From Acidobacteriota bacterium (GTDB lineage: Bacteria; Acidobacteriota; Aminicenantia; Aminicenantales; Saccharicenantaceae), in NCBI GenBank assembly GCA_029569255.1, contig JAKQUO010000045.1, positions 61,974 to 125,973 on the forward strand: 64,000 nucleotides of DNA. The letters run 5' to 3'. Position numbers and translations under genes: made by a program. Shown one piece after another: positions 52,697-62,100 of this stretch; position 1 is the first letter of the stretch, and the number at the start of each line of letters is the position of its first letter. The notes under the pieces were generated by a model, which was given only the letters and a program-made list of their open reading frames with translations, was not told the DNA's origin and did not search any database.

Positions 52697-54220
52697 TCAC
52701 GCGAGCGGCCCGACCGCGGCCTCGACGGCGGAGAGGATCTCGCCGGAGGCGACGGCGTCCTTGAGCGCGTTGATGTCGTCGAAGAGGGGCCGGTCCGCCT
52801 CGAGCCGGGCGACGTGCTTGCGGATGACGCCGTAGGCGGCCCGGGTCCCCCGGCCGAGCTCGAGGGGCCTGCGGAAATCGGCGGCCTGGGCCCCGGCCAT
52901 GAGCTCGATCCCCAGGACGGCCTGGGCGTTGTCGAGGATCTGGCGGGTCTTGAGGGCCGTGGTCATGCCCATGCTGACGAAGTCCTCCTGGTCGGCCGCG
53001 GCCGGGATGGAGCCGGTCGCCGCCGGGTGGGACAGGATCCGGTTCTCGCAGACGAGGGCCCCGGCCGTGTACTGGGACAGCATCAGGCCGGAGAACATGC
53101 CCGCGCCCTTGGTCAGGAAGGCCGGCAGTCCGGCGCTGAGGTGCGGGTTCATGAGCCGGTTGTGGCGGCGCTCCGAGAGGACGGCGACGGTGGTCACGGC
53201 CGTGCCCAGCAGCTCCAGGGCGAAGGCCAGGGGCACGCCCTGGAAGTTGGCCCCGGTGAGGACCAGCTGCTCGTCGGGGAAGAAGACCGGGTTGTCGGCG
53301 GCGCCGTTGAGCTCGATCTCGACCATGTAGCGGGCCCACTTGAGAGCGTCGCGGGCGGCCCCGACGACCTGGGGGGTGCTGCGGAGGCTGTAGGCGTCCT
53401 GGACCTTCTTGCCGGGCCGGTCCAGGAGCTCGCTCCCCTCGGTGAGGCGACGGACGTTGGCCGCCGACTCCAGGGCGCCGGGATAGCCGCGGGTCTTGTG
53501 CAGCCGCTCGTCGTAGGCCTTCATGTTGGCATTGAGGACCTCGAGGGTCAGGGCCGCGGCGACCTCGGACATCTTGAGCCAGCGGTGGACGTCGTGGACA
53601 GCCAGGGCGGCCATGCCGGCGATGACGTTCGAGCCGTTGATCATGGCCAGGCCGTCGCGGGCGTGGAGGACGACCGGCTTGATCCCGGCCCGCTCGAGGG
53701 CCTCGGCCCCGGGCAGGCGCTCGCCCTTGTAGAAGGCCTCGCCCTCGCCCATGGGCACGAGGGCCATCTGGGCCATCGGCGAGAGGTCGCCGCAGGCGCC
53801 GACCGAGCCCTTCTGGCACATGACCGGCGTGACCCCCTTGTTGAGGAGCTCGACCATGGTCTCCGTGATGACGGGGCGCAGCCCCGAGTGGCCGTGGCAG
53901 TGGCAGCTGATCCGGCCGAGGATGGCCGCCCGGACGACCTCCTCGGGCATGGGCTCGCCGTACCCGGCGGCGTGGCTGTAGATGAGGTAGCGCTGGTACT
54001 GCTCGACCTGCTCCTGGGTCAGGACGACGTTGGCCAGCTCGCCGATGCCGGTGTTGACGCCGTACATGATCTCTTTCTTCTGGATCTTGTCCTCGAGCAG
54101 GGCCCGGCACTTCTCGATGCGCTTGCGGGCCTCGGGGTCGAGCGACACGGGAGCGCCCTCGCGGGCGACCTTGACGACGGTCTCGATGTCGAGATTGGTC
54201 CCTGTCAGAGAGATGGTCAT
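52697..54220 (-). CDS. hutH: histidine ammonia-lyase with Ala-Cys-Gly in place of the MIO Ala-Ser-Gly
   Basis: The 507-residue protein matches histidine ammonia-lyase, which converts L-histidine to urocanate and ammonia. The residues of the Pseudomonas enzyme fall at the same or nearly the same numbers: Tyr53 (MYGVNTG), His83 (YSHAAG), Asn195 (INGSNV), the QDAYSLR tyrosine (277) and Glu412 (QEDFVSMG). His83 argues for histidine rather than Phe/Tyr. The cofactor triad that cyclises to MIO is Ala142-Cys143-Gly144 in SVGACGDLSP; the standard residue at 143 is serine. The ATG at 54220 follows AGGAGG by seven bases and gives the usual length. No other hut genes are adjacent. The likely promoter uses the end of a repeat element. 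Confidence 0.88.
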   Translation of the reverse strand: MTISLTGTNLDIETVVKVAREGAPVSLDPEARKRIEKCRALLEDKIQKKEIMYGVNTGIGELANVVLTQEQVEQYQRYLIYSHAAGYGEPMPEEVVRAAILGRISCHCHGHSGLRPVITETMVELLNKGVTPVMCQKGSVGACGDLSPMAQMALVPMGEGEAFYKGERLPGAEALERAGIKPVVLHARDGLAMINGSNVIAGMAALAVHDVHRWLKMSEVAAALTLEVLNANMKAYDERLHKTRGYPGALESAANVRRLTEGSELLDRPGKKVQDAYSLRSTPQVVGAARDALKWARYMVEIELNGAADNPVFFPDEQLVLTGANFQGVPLAFALELLGTAVTTVAVLSERRHNRLMNPHLSAGLPAFLTKGAGMFSGLMLSQYTAGALVCENRILSHPAATGSIPAAADQEDFVSMGMTTALKTRQILDNAQAVLGIELMAGAQAADFRRPLELGRGTRAAYGVIRKHVARLEADRPLFDDINALKDAVASGEILSAVEAAVGPLA

Positions 54221-54272
54221 GAGGGGGCCTCCTGGGGGCGACGATGTCGATCGTTGGCCATTTGGCCCTATA

Positions 54273-54301
54273 ACTCTAATTGAAGAAGAAGAAGGGGTCA
54301 A
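54273..54301 (-). promoter_or_regulatory. hutH promoter whose -35 box lies in the repeat-element end
   Basis: On the minus strand TTGACC (54296-54301) and TAGAGT (54273-54278) are 17 bp apart. TTGACC is part of the terminal inverted repeat starting at 54294. Confidence 0.6.
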
Positions 54302-54560
54302 ACCTTTAATTTTTTAATTTTCGAGGCCCCGAGCGCCGCGCCTGCCTGAAATAATTGGTTCTCTTCCATTTTCTGTGGGTGGCTATGGGATCAGTTGCCA
54401 GGTGCTCGAGGCGCGTGTCGGGACATGTACCGCCCCGGTACGTGTCCCGCAGGCCTGAATGGGGACACGTACTGAGAGTACATGCCCCTATTTGCCGGCC
54501 CTTATGACCCACACAACGTGGAAGAGAACCAAAAAATTGAAGAATTAAAGGTTTGACCCC
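54294..54560. mobile_element. MITE-like 267-bp element with REP-type hairpins (copy E)
   Basis: The ends are 18-bp perfect inverted repeats, GGGGTCAAACCTTTAATT (54294-54311) and its complement (54543-54560). Inside lie a second inverted pair (TTGGTTCTCTTCCA ... GTGGGT at about 54355-54380 against 54507-54532) and two REP-type palindromes: 54420-54448 and 54461-54488. There is no gene for a transposase and no clear target duplication. It fits a non-autonomous element moved by a Y1/RAYT-type enzyme (inference). A shortened inverted copy is at 25526-25650. Confidence 0.8.
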
Positions 54561-54566
54561 ATCCGG

Positions 54567-54595
54567 TTGCCTGGCGAGGGGCGCTGTGCTATAAG
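54567..54595 (+). promoter_or_regulatory. promoter of the threonine dehydrogenase gene
   Basis: TTGCCT (54567-54572) and TATAAG (54590-54595) are 17 bp apart with a TGC extension. It begins seven bases after the repeat element ends. Confidence 0.65.
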
Positions 54596-54634
54596 ATACC
54601 TTCTTCTCGCCATTTCCCGAGCGGAGACGACCCC

Positions 54635-55612
54635 ATGGCCGGAGAGACGAAACGGATCCTGATGACGGGCGCGGCCGGGCAGATCGGCTCCGAGCTGGCC
54701 CAGACCCTGCGCGCCAAATACGGCGCTTCGAACGTCCTCGCCACCGACGTCGTCCGGCCGCCGGCCGCCCTGGCCGAGGCCGGCCCCTTCGAGCCCGTCG
54801 ACGTCACCGACAGGGCCGCCCTCGACGCCCTCGTCGTCAAGTTCGGCGCCGACACCGTCTATCATCTGGCCGCCCTGCTCTCCGCGACCGGCGAGAAGGA
54901 CCCCCAGAAGGCCTGGGCCGTCAACATGGGCGGGCTCCACAACGTCCTCGAGATCGGCCGCGGGCGCGGCCTCCACCGCATCTTCTCCCCCAGCTCCATC
55001 GCCGTCTTCGGCCCGACCACGCCCCGCGAGATGACCCCGCAGGACACGGTCCTCGCCCCGACCACGATCTACGGCGTGACCAAGGTCGCCGGCGAGCTCC
55101 TCTGCGACTACTACGTCCTGAAATACGGCCTCGACGTCCGCGGCTGCCGCTACCCCGGCATCATCAGCCACCAGACCCTGCCCGGCGGCGGCACAACCGA
55201 CTATGCCGTGGCCATCTTCTACGAGGCCGTCAAGGCCGGCCGCTACACCTGCTTCCTGCGCGAGGCGACTCGCCTGCCCATGATGTACATGCCCGACTGC
55301 CTCAAGTGCACGCTCGACCTCATGGACGCGGACTTCTCCCGGCTGAAGCACCATTCGAGCTTCAACGTCACGGCCATGAGCTTCTCGGCCGGCGAGCTCG
55401 CGGCCGAGATCCGTAAGCACATCCCCTCGTTCGAGGTCCGCTACGAGCCGGATTTCCGCCAGGCCATCGCCGACAGCTGGCCCGCCACGATCGACGACAG
55501 CGCCGCCCGAGCGGAGTGGGACTGGAAGCCGGCCTACGACCTCGCCGCGATGACGAAGGATATGCTAGACGCCCTGCGCAGGCGCCACGCCGCCGGCACC
55601 CTCGGCGCCTGA
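54635..55612 (+). CDS. L-threonine 3-dehydrogenase, SDR (epimerase-like) type
   Basis: The 325-residue protein is an extended SDR. The NAD-binding motif is MTGAAGQIGSELA, and SSIAVFGP with YGVTKVAGE supplies the Ser and Tyr-x-x-x-Lys of the active site. The stretches RYPGIIS, LPGGGTTDYAVAIFYEA, TRLPMMYMPDCL, YEPDFRQAIADSWPATIDD and the C-terminal WDWKPAYDLAAMTKDML match SDR-type L-threonine 3-dehydrogenase and set it apart from UDP-sugar epimerases. It oxidises threonine to 2-amino-3-oxobutyrate. No 2-amino-3-oxobutyrate CoA ligase (kbl) gene is adjacent. The ATG lies after a GCGGAG site. It is divergent from hutH. Confidence 0.9.
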   Translation: MAGETKRILMTGAAGQIGSELAQTLRAKYGASNVLATDVVRPPAALAEAGPFEPVDVTDRAALDALVVKFGADTVYHLAALLSATGEKDPQKAWAVNMGGLHNVLEIGRGRGLHRIFSPSSIAVFGPTTPREMTPQDTVLAPTTIYGVTKVAGELLCDYYVLKYGLDVRGCRYPGIISHQTLPGGGTTDYAVAIFYEAVKAGRYTCFLREATRLPMMYMPDCLKCTLDLMDADFSRLKHHSSFNVTAMSFSAGELAAEIRKHIPSFEVRYEPDFRQAIADSWPATIDDSAARAEWDWKPAYDLAAMTKDMLDALRRRHAAGTLGA

Positions 55613-55631
55613 GCGCCCCGGCCCCGCTCCC

Positions 55632-56489
55632 CTATTTCCCTTTCTTCAGCCTCTCGGCCAGGAAGTTCGGCAGGGCGAACGAGCCCCGGAAGACCTCGGG
55701 ATTGAAGTACTTCAGCCCGTCCGGAAGGTAAAGCGTCTTGACCTTGCCGGGATCGACCCTGTCCGACAGGAAGTCGTAGCACCACGTGCCCACGGGATAG
55801 GTCGGCACCGGCCCGAGGTAGAGGGCCGCGTGCCGGAAGATCCTCCTCAGGAAGGCCCGCTTGCGGGCGTGCGACCCCAGGTGGAGCTCGAGCGACCCGG
55901 CCTGCGAGGCGATGATCCCGCCGGGCGCGAGCTTGGCCTTGAGCCTGCGGTAGAAGGCCTCCCGGTGGAGGACGGTCGACGGCCCGACCGGATCGGACGA
56001 GTCGACCAGGATGACGTCGAACTTCCCGCGGACCTTTTCGACGAAGACGTTGCCGTCCTCGACGACGAGCTCGGCCCGGGGGTCCCGGAGGGTCGCCTTG
56101 AGCCAGGGGAAGTGCTCGCGGCAGGCCTCGATGACCTGGCCGTCGATCTCGACCAGCCAGGCTTTCTCGACCGGGTGCTTGAGGACCTCCCGCAGCGCGC
56201 CGCCGTCGCCGCCGCCGACGATGAGGACCTTCGCCGGTTTCGGGTGCGCGGCCATGGCCGGATGGACGAGCATCTCGTGGTAGTAGAATTCGTCGCGCTC
56301 GGTCGTCTGGACGAGCCCGTCCAGGAGCAGGACCCGGCCGTAGTCCTTGTTCCGGATGATCTCGATGCGCTGGAACTTCGACCGCCCTTCGTAAAGGACC
56401 TCCTTCACCGTGAAGAAGATGCCGGACGCGCCGGTCTGGTATTCCCGGGCCTCGGTCTTGGCCGCGTTGAGCGCCTTCGTCGTCTTCAT
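55632..56489 (-). CDS. speE: polyamine aminopropyltransferase (spermidine synthase)
   Basis: The 285-residue protein is a class I methyltransferase-fold aminopropyltransferase, which makes spermidine from putrescine and decarboxylated SAM. Motifs: QRIEIIRNKDYGRVLLLDG, QTTERDEFYYHEMLVHPAM, VLIVGGGDGGALREVLKHP, VEIDGQVIEACREHFPW and DVILVDSSDPVGPS with the catalytic aspartate. YPVGTWCYDFLSD near the C-terminus matches YP.G.W.F in the family. The ATG at 56489 follows AAGGA by eight bases. The gene is convergent with the threonine dehydrogenase gene, stops 20 bases apart. Confidence 0.94.
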   Translation of the reverse strand: MKTTKALNAAKTEAREYQTGASGIFFTVKEVLYEGRSKFQRIEIIRNKDYGRVLLLDGLVQTTERDEFYYHEMLVHPAMAAHPKPAKVLIVGGGDGGALREVLKHPVEKAWLVEIDGQVIEACREHFPWLKATLRDPRAELVVEDGNVFVEKVRGKFDVILVDSSDPVGPSTVLHREAFYRRLKAKLAPGGIIASQAGSLELHLGSHARKRAFLRRIFRHAALYLGPVPTYPVGTWCYDFLSDRVDPGKVKTLYLPDGLKYFNPEVFRGSFALPNFLAERLKKGK

Positions 56490-56768
56490 CTCGATCTTCC
56501 TTTCCCGAGGCCCCGCCGGTCCACGGCCGGCCGCCTCGGACAACCCGCACATATTAGCACAGTCGTTCCCGAAAACCGTCGATCCGCCCACCGGGACGGG
56601 TCCATCGGTGAGACGGATCCATCCGTACCGGCCTGACGCGCCGCCGGGTTCGCGGGCCCGACCCAAGCCGAGCGGAGTCTCCCTCCGCCGGCGCGACGAG
56701 CTTCGCCCCTTCGGACGGTACGGAGAGGGAGCTTCGCCCTCGATCCGAATAAGGGGGAACGGGCCGCG

Positions 56769-58976
56769 TCAGTAGATCTTCTCGACCTTGACGCCGGTGT
56801 AATACTTCTTGAGGATGTCCGGGTACTTGGCCCCGGCCACGGCCATGCCGTAGGCGCCGACCTGGCAGAGCCCGACGCCGTGCCCCCAGCCGCGGCCCGA
56901 GAAGATGAACTGGTCGACGCTCCCGTCCTCGCCGTAGACCCGGTCGATGACGAAGCGCGTGTCGCGCAGCCCCAGGGCCGCCCGGATCTGGAAGCCGCGG
57001 ACGGTCGCGTTCCGCTCGGTCCCGGTGACCAGGACCTCCGTGGCCCGGCCCGAACCGCCCCGGCCCTTGACGCTGACGTCGATCAGCCGGCCGATCGGGT
57101 AGTTCTGGGCGAGGCGGGCCTCCAACTCCTGGCGCGTCTTGGTGACCTGCCAGCGGTTGTACCGCGAGGACCGATCGAGGGTGTTCGAGTCCGTCGGGAA
57201 GAGGACCTCGAGGTAGGCGACCTGGCCGTCCCGCTCGAGCCAGCGGACGCTCTCGCCGCCGAGGAGGGTGAGCCGGATGGCGAAGGTCGTCTCGCCGCCG
57301 ATCGTCCGGAGCAGGCGGACGTGGTTGGCCAGGTGGAGCGCCTTGCGTTCGTCGTCCCGCCCGACCTCGATCGTCCCCTTCCCGGCCGCCAGGAAGGTGC
57401 CGGTCCGGAAGAAGTCCTTGTAGTCCTTGACGACGCGGGCCAGGGCCATGGCCAGCTCGGCCCGGGTCACGGGCCGGAAGACCTCGCCGGCCCTCGCGGA
57501 CGCCGGGAAGAGCCCGGATTGGAAGCACAGGGCCAGCGGCCCGCGCTCCTTGCCTGGGACCTCGGGCAGGTCCTTGAGCAGGAAATCGACCTCGCCCGGG
57601 AGCAGCAGCTGATCGATCCTGTCCTTCCAGGCGAAGGCGTCGACGAGCAGGCGGGCCAGGCTGACGAAGCTCAGCGACGCCGGCCCGGGCGCGAACCCCG
57701 GCTCCTTGATGCCCAGGACCCGGCGGGTGTCCCGGACCCACTCGACCGCCTCGTCGAAGGAGGCCTCGGCCCGGAAATCGAGGGGCGTCGCGCCCATGGG
57801 CACGATGCCCAGCCCGATCAGCAGGGCGACATCGACGTGGGCGTTCCGCCCGTCGATGTAGATCGGCGCGAGCGGGGTCTTGGCCTCGAGCAGCCACTCC
57901 GGCTGCTTGTCGTAGCTGCAGTCCACGCCCTTGAGGTACGGGACGGGACGACCGGAAAACACGCGCTCGGCGTCCTCGGTCCGGCCGCCGCAGGTGCTGG
58001 TGTAGAGGGCGTTGATCAGCTCGCCCTTGTAGCGCACGACGACGCCCCTGGTCTCCTCGACCGCCCGCGTGCTCAGCGGCTGCTCGGCGTCCAGGCCCAG
58101 GTAGAGCTGGGAGCGGGGCGTGCTGACCAGGTCGAAGCCGAGGCTCCGGTACGCGCCCAGGTTCTTGAGGGCGTAGGTCCGGGCGGCCACCGCCTGGGCC
58201 TTGAGGGCCTCCAGGGCCCCGAACTGGCCGGGCGAGAGCTCGCCGGGGACGACGCTCTTCAGGTAGTCCTCGAGGTTGAGATGGTTGACGACGACGATGC
58301 CCATGGGCGTCCCGGCCAAGGTCAGGAAGCCCCGGTAGCCGCGGCCGTTGAGGGACAGGCGGCTCTGGGGGTTGGCCGGGATGAAGAAGAGCTCGGACTC
58401 CCGGCTGAGCGATTCGAGCTTGTTGCCGAGGACCATCCAGATGGGCCGCGAGGGCTCGGCCACGACCTCCTCGCGGTCGATCCAGACGTCCTTCAGGCCG
58501 GCCTTGTTGAGCTCGGCGACCTTGGCCAGGGCCTCGCCCCGGGTCAGGAAACCGCCCAGCCGGACCTCGTAGATCCCGGCCGTCTCGGCGTCGTTGTCCT
58601 CGACGACGGAGACGGCGCCGCCGACCTTGGCGGCGAACCCGGCCGCCAGCTGGTCGGCCTCCTCGCGCTCTTTGGCGTGGGCCAGGAGGATGTCGAACTT
58701 CTCGGTCAGCTTCTCGCCGCCGCCCTTGACCCGGACCTCGTCGGCGTCTTCGGCGATGAGGCGATAGCCGGTGTCGACCTCGTAGATCTTCATGCCCGCC
58801 GACGCGCGGATGTGGATGTCCTTGAGGTTCGTGCCCAGCCCGACCCTGATGACGGGCTTGGGGATCATGTAGCCGTGGAAGAAGGCGCCTTCGGTCCCGA
58901 ACTCGACCGGGATGCCCCCGAAAAAGAAGAGGGCGACGAACATGATAAACAGGTACTTGAATTTATCGGACTTCAT
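56769..58976 (-). CDS. SpoIID/LytB-domain protein with SPOR-like domain, exported
   Basis: The 735-residue protein begins with a membrane/signal segment (YLFIMFVALFFFGGIPVEF). A SPOR-like repeat follows at about 85-170 (FDILLAHAKEREEADQLAAG, IYEVRLGGFLTRGEALAKVA). The SpoIID core starts near residue 210 (LNGRGYRGFLTLAG; VVNHLNLEDYLKSVVPGELS; ALKAQAVAARTYALKN; LINALYTSTCGGRTEDAERV) and is completed by the C-terminal block FIFSGRGWGHGVGLCQVGAY. An insertion of about 300 residues separates the two halves, far more than in classic SpoIID (about 340 residues in all). The family cleaves denuded glycan strands of peptidoglycan. The 5' region has a TTGACA/TAGCAT promoter. Confidence 0.9.
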   Translation of the reverse strand: MKSDKFKYLFIMFVALFFFGGIPVEFGTEGAFFHGYMIPKPVIRVGLGTNLKDIHIRASAGMKIYEVDTGYRLIAEDADEVRVKGGGEKLTEKFDILLAHAKEREEADQLAAGFAAKVGGAVSVVEDNDAETAGIYEVRLGGFLTRGEALAKVAELNKAGLKDVWIDREEVVAEPSRPIWMVLGNKLESLSRESELFFIPANPQSRLSLNGRGYRGFLTLAGTPMGIVVVNHLNLEDYLKSVVPGELSPGQFGALEALKAQAVAARTYALKNLGAYRSLGFDLVSTPRSQLYLGLDAEQPLSTRAVEETRGVVVRYKGELINALYTSTCGGRTEDAERVFSGRPVPYLKGVDCSYDKQPEWLLEAKTPLAPIYIDGRNAHVDVALLIGLGIVPMGATPLDFRAEASFDEAVEWVRDTRRVLGIKEPGFAPGPASLSFVSLARLLVDAFAWKDRIDQLLLPGEVDFLLKDLPEVPGKERGPLALCFQSGLFPASARAGEVFRPVTRAELAMALARVVKDYKDFFRTGTFLAAGKGTIEVGRDDERKALHLANHVRLLRTIGGETTFAIRLTLLGGESVRWLERDGQVAYLEVLFPTDSNTLDRSSRYNRWQVTKTRQELEARLAQNYPIGRLIDVSVKGRGGSGRATEVLVTGTERNATVRGFQIRAALGLRDTRFVIDRVYGEDGSVDQFIFSGRGWGHGVGLCQVGAYGMAVAGAKYPDILKKYYTGVKVEKIY

Positions 58977-59005
58977 TTGGGACCCGCTTGCTCTTGGACG
59001 GTCCC

Positions 59006-59034
59006 ATGCTAGCGGATGGGTCCGGGCTTGTCAA
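59006..59034 (-). promoter_or_regulatory. promoter of the SpoIID gene
   Basis: On the minus strand TTGACA (59029-59034) and TAGCAT (59006-59011) are 17 bp apart. Confidence 0.75.
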
Positions 59035-59126
59035 GTGAAAAAACTAGGGGTGCTACCGGTCCCGCCGGACACCCCCAGAAGTTGTGGCCGGGGTCCGGGG
59101 AAAAAGGCCCCGGCAAGGGCCGAGTG

Positions 59127-59135
59127 TGGTAGAAT
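59127..59135 (+). promoter_or_regulatory. extended -10 box of the M14 peptidase gene
   Basis: TGG precedes TAGAAT (59130-59135), about 30 bases before the ATG at 59165. Confidence 0.5.
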
Positions 59136-59164
59136 CCGGGCGAGAACCCGCTGGAGACGCCGCC

Positions 59165-62100
59165 ATGAAAAAAGCCTTTCTCGCCGCCCTCGCGGCCCTC
59201 GCGTTCGCCCCGGCCGGGCTGGCCGGGCTCGACGGCCTGGCCAAGCTCTTCGCTCCCGGACGGGCCGTCCTCGACCTCGACGGCGACGGCTTCCCGGAAA
59301 CACCCGCCCTGGCCGTCGTCGTGCCCGACCGTCCCACCGCCGTCGAGCTGGCCCTGGCCGCCGACATCGCCGCCCGGGTCAACTTCGAGAGCCTGGTCGT
59401 CGACTTCGGCCTGGTCCGCCGCGAATCGGAGCTCGCGGCGGGACCCGCCCCGGCCCTTCAAGTCCTCGTCGGCGGCCGGCTGGCCGGGGCGCGCGAGGCG
59501 CTGAAGGAGCGCCGCCGCGAGCCCGCCGCCCTCGGCCCGAACCAAGGCCTCGTCTTCCTGGCCGAGCGCTCCGGCCGGACCTCGGTCGTCTGCGTCGGCG
59601 GCTCCGACGAGGCCCTCCTCAAGACCGGGCGGGCCTTCTTCCTGCGCTGGCCTTACTTCTGGGAGGTCTGGGGCCGCGAGACCGGGGCCACCTACGAGAA
59701 CCTCGAGAACGACCTCGGGGCGTTCCTGGCCGAAGCCGGCGCCAAACCCCGGAGGACCGTCGTCCGCGAGGCCCTCTACGAATTCCCGGCCGCGGTCCCC
59801 GTCTCCGACGGCCTCGAGGCCCTGTCCTTCGACGAAGGCCAGATCAAGGGCCTGACCGTCGAGGCCCACTTCGCGGACGAGGCCGGCCGGGCGGCCGCCG
59901 AGGCGGCCTTGACCGCCCTGTCCGCCGACCAGCGCCGGGGCCGCCGGACGGCCCTCCTCTCCTACCCCGCCTGCGCCGCGCTGACCTTCGAGCTGCGCCG
60001 CGGCGAGGCCCGCTCCGCGGTCGTCCTGTCCCGGACCGGGGCGACGAAGCGGCTCCTGACGCCCGGGTTCAAGGAGCGCCCGGGCGCGGCCGCGGCGGCC
60101 AAGGAGTTCGACCTCCTCGCCCTGTACTCGGCCAAGGCCGTCTACGCCGATAGGGACGGCGACGGACTGCCCGACGGCCTCGACGGGACCATCGTCGTCC
60201 CGAAGGGCCTCGCGCCGGCGACGCTCCCGGAGCTGGCGAGCCGGTTCGTCCTGGGCGCGGCCGGCGCGTCCTTCCCCGTCGTCCGGCTCGACGGCGAGGT
60301 CGAAAGCCGCCGGGCCCTGGCCGCTCCCGTCCTCGTCGGGGCCAACGCCCTGACGGCCGACCTCGTCCGGACCGGCTTGCTGAAGCTCCCGGCCCTCGCC
60401 CCGGGCTTCGGCGTCGTCAAGACCGTGCCCAAGGCCTTCGGGGGCTCGACGGCCGTCGTCGTCCAGGGCGGCGACCCGGCCGGCCTCGAAGCGACGATGT
60501 CCTACATGGCCCGGACGTTCCCCCACTTCGCCGAGTTCGGGCCGGGCCGGCCGGAGCTCGCCGGCCTGGCCGAGGACATCGACACGCTCCTCTCCGGCGG
60601 CAAGGGCGGGGCCGAGGCCTTCGTTCGCAACGCCGCGGAGAAGGCCGCGGCCGAGATCGAAGGGCGGGAGATCGAGTCGGTCGAGGCCGAGATCGTCCTG
60701 CCCGGCGAGAACGCCGCCTTCGGCGACGCCGTCCGGACGGTCCTGGCGGCCGCGGCCGGGGGCGCGCCGGTCGAGGTCAAGGTCCTGTCGATGAAGACGG
60801 GCCGGACGGTCTTCGAGAAGGAGAAGGCCTTCACCTGGGAGGTCGACGACGCCCGGGCGCTCCTCGAGAGCCGTCTCAGCGCCCTCGTCGACGCCGCGGG
60901 CAGGGGCGGCCGCGTCGAGGTCAGCCTGGGCGTCAGCGAATCGCCGGCCGTCAGGGCCAAGGTCCGCGAGGACCTCCGCCGTCTCCTCGACCGGGCCGGG
61001 TTCCCGGCCGCGGAAGTCGAGGTCCTCTCCGCCTACAAGCCGGGCTACTTCTGGCTCGTCGAACGGGTCCTTCCGGCCCTCGAGGGCAAAGGGGCGGTCC
61101 GCCTGACCGTCCGCTTCGCCGAAGAGCGCGAGGACCTGGCCCGGCCGAAACGGACCTACAGCGAGCCCGCCCGCTGGCTCCAGGAGCTCTATCCGGTGGA
61201 CGAGGTCCTGGCCCGCCGCCTCGGCATCCCCCTTGAGAACATCGAGTTCGAGGCCGCGGCGCCGGGCGGCGCCACCTACGAGGTCGAGGCCGCCGGCGCC
61301 GGGGGCGCGGTGATCTTCAAGGACAGCTTCTCGCCGAGGACGCGCGTGATCCCCCTCTCCGCGGTCCTGCCCGAATGGGGGACGGCCACGGCCACGACGG
61401 GCTGGCTCCGCGCCGCCGCCGGCGGCACCGTCGTCTGCGACCAGGCCCTCGAGACCGACCTGGAGAAGTTCTGGGCCTTCTATCAGCGGGACGTCCTCGG
61501 GGACGTCGTCGGCCACGTCCGCCGGAAGACCGGCGGCCAGCCGACCTTTTCCAAGCAGCCGTATTTCAAGCGCCTTCTCGTCGATCTCCGGGCCAGCGAG
61601 CCGGACTTCCGGACCGGGATCGACGAGGAGATCGTCTCCTCGCTCGAGGCCGCGCACGACGAGATCTATTTCGATACCCTGGACCTCCTCCGGGGGATCA
61701 CCCGTTTCGACCCCGAAGACAAGGACGCGCCGGCCGACGCCTCCCGTTCCTCGGCCCCCGGCAACGTCCTGCCCTCCCTTCACCCGTCGCTCGAGGGCGG
61801 GCCGGCCAAGGTCCGGGCCGTGCTCGAGGACTGGCCGGCCGCGGCCCCGCAGGCGGTCGTCCGGTGGAAGGAAAAGGGGCGCGAGGAGGTCTCGCGGACC
61901 TTCTCCCTCCCCGCTCTCAAGCCCAAGGCGGCCCGGGTCGCCGAGCTGCTCTACGACGGCCGGGCCGGCCGCGTCGCCGACGTCGTCATCGAGTCGGAGT
62001 GGGAGAAGGAGGCCGATTTCCTCGCGGCCGTCGATCTGCTCGCCGCCTGGCGCGGGCTGGCCGAGGCCGGCCTGGTCCCGGACCCGGTCCGGGCGCCGCG

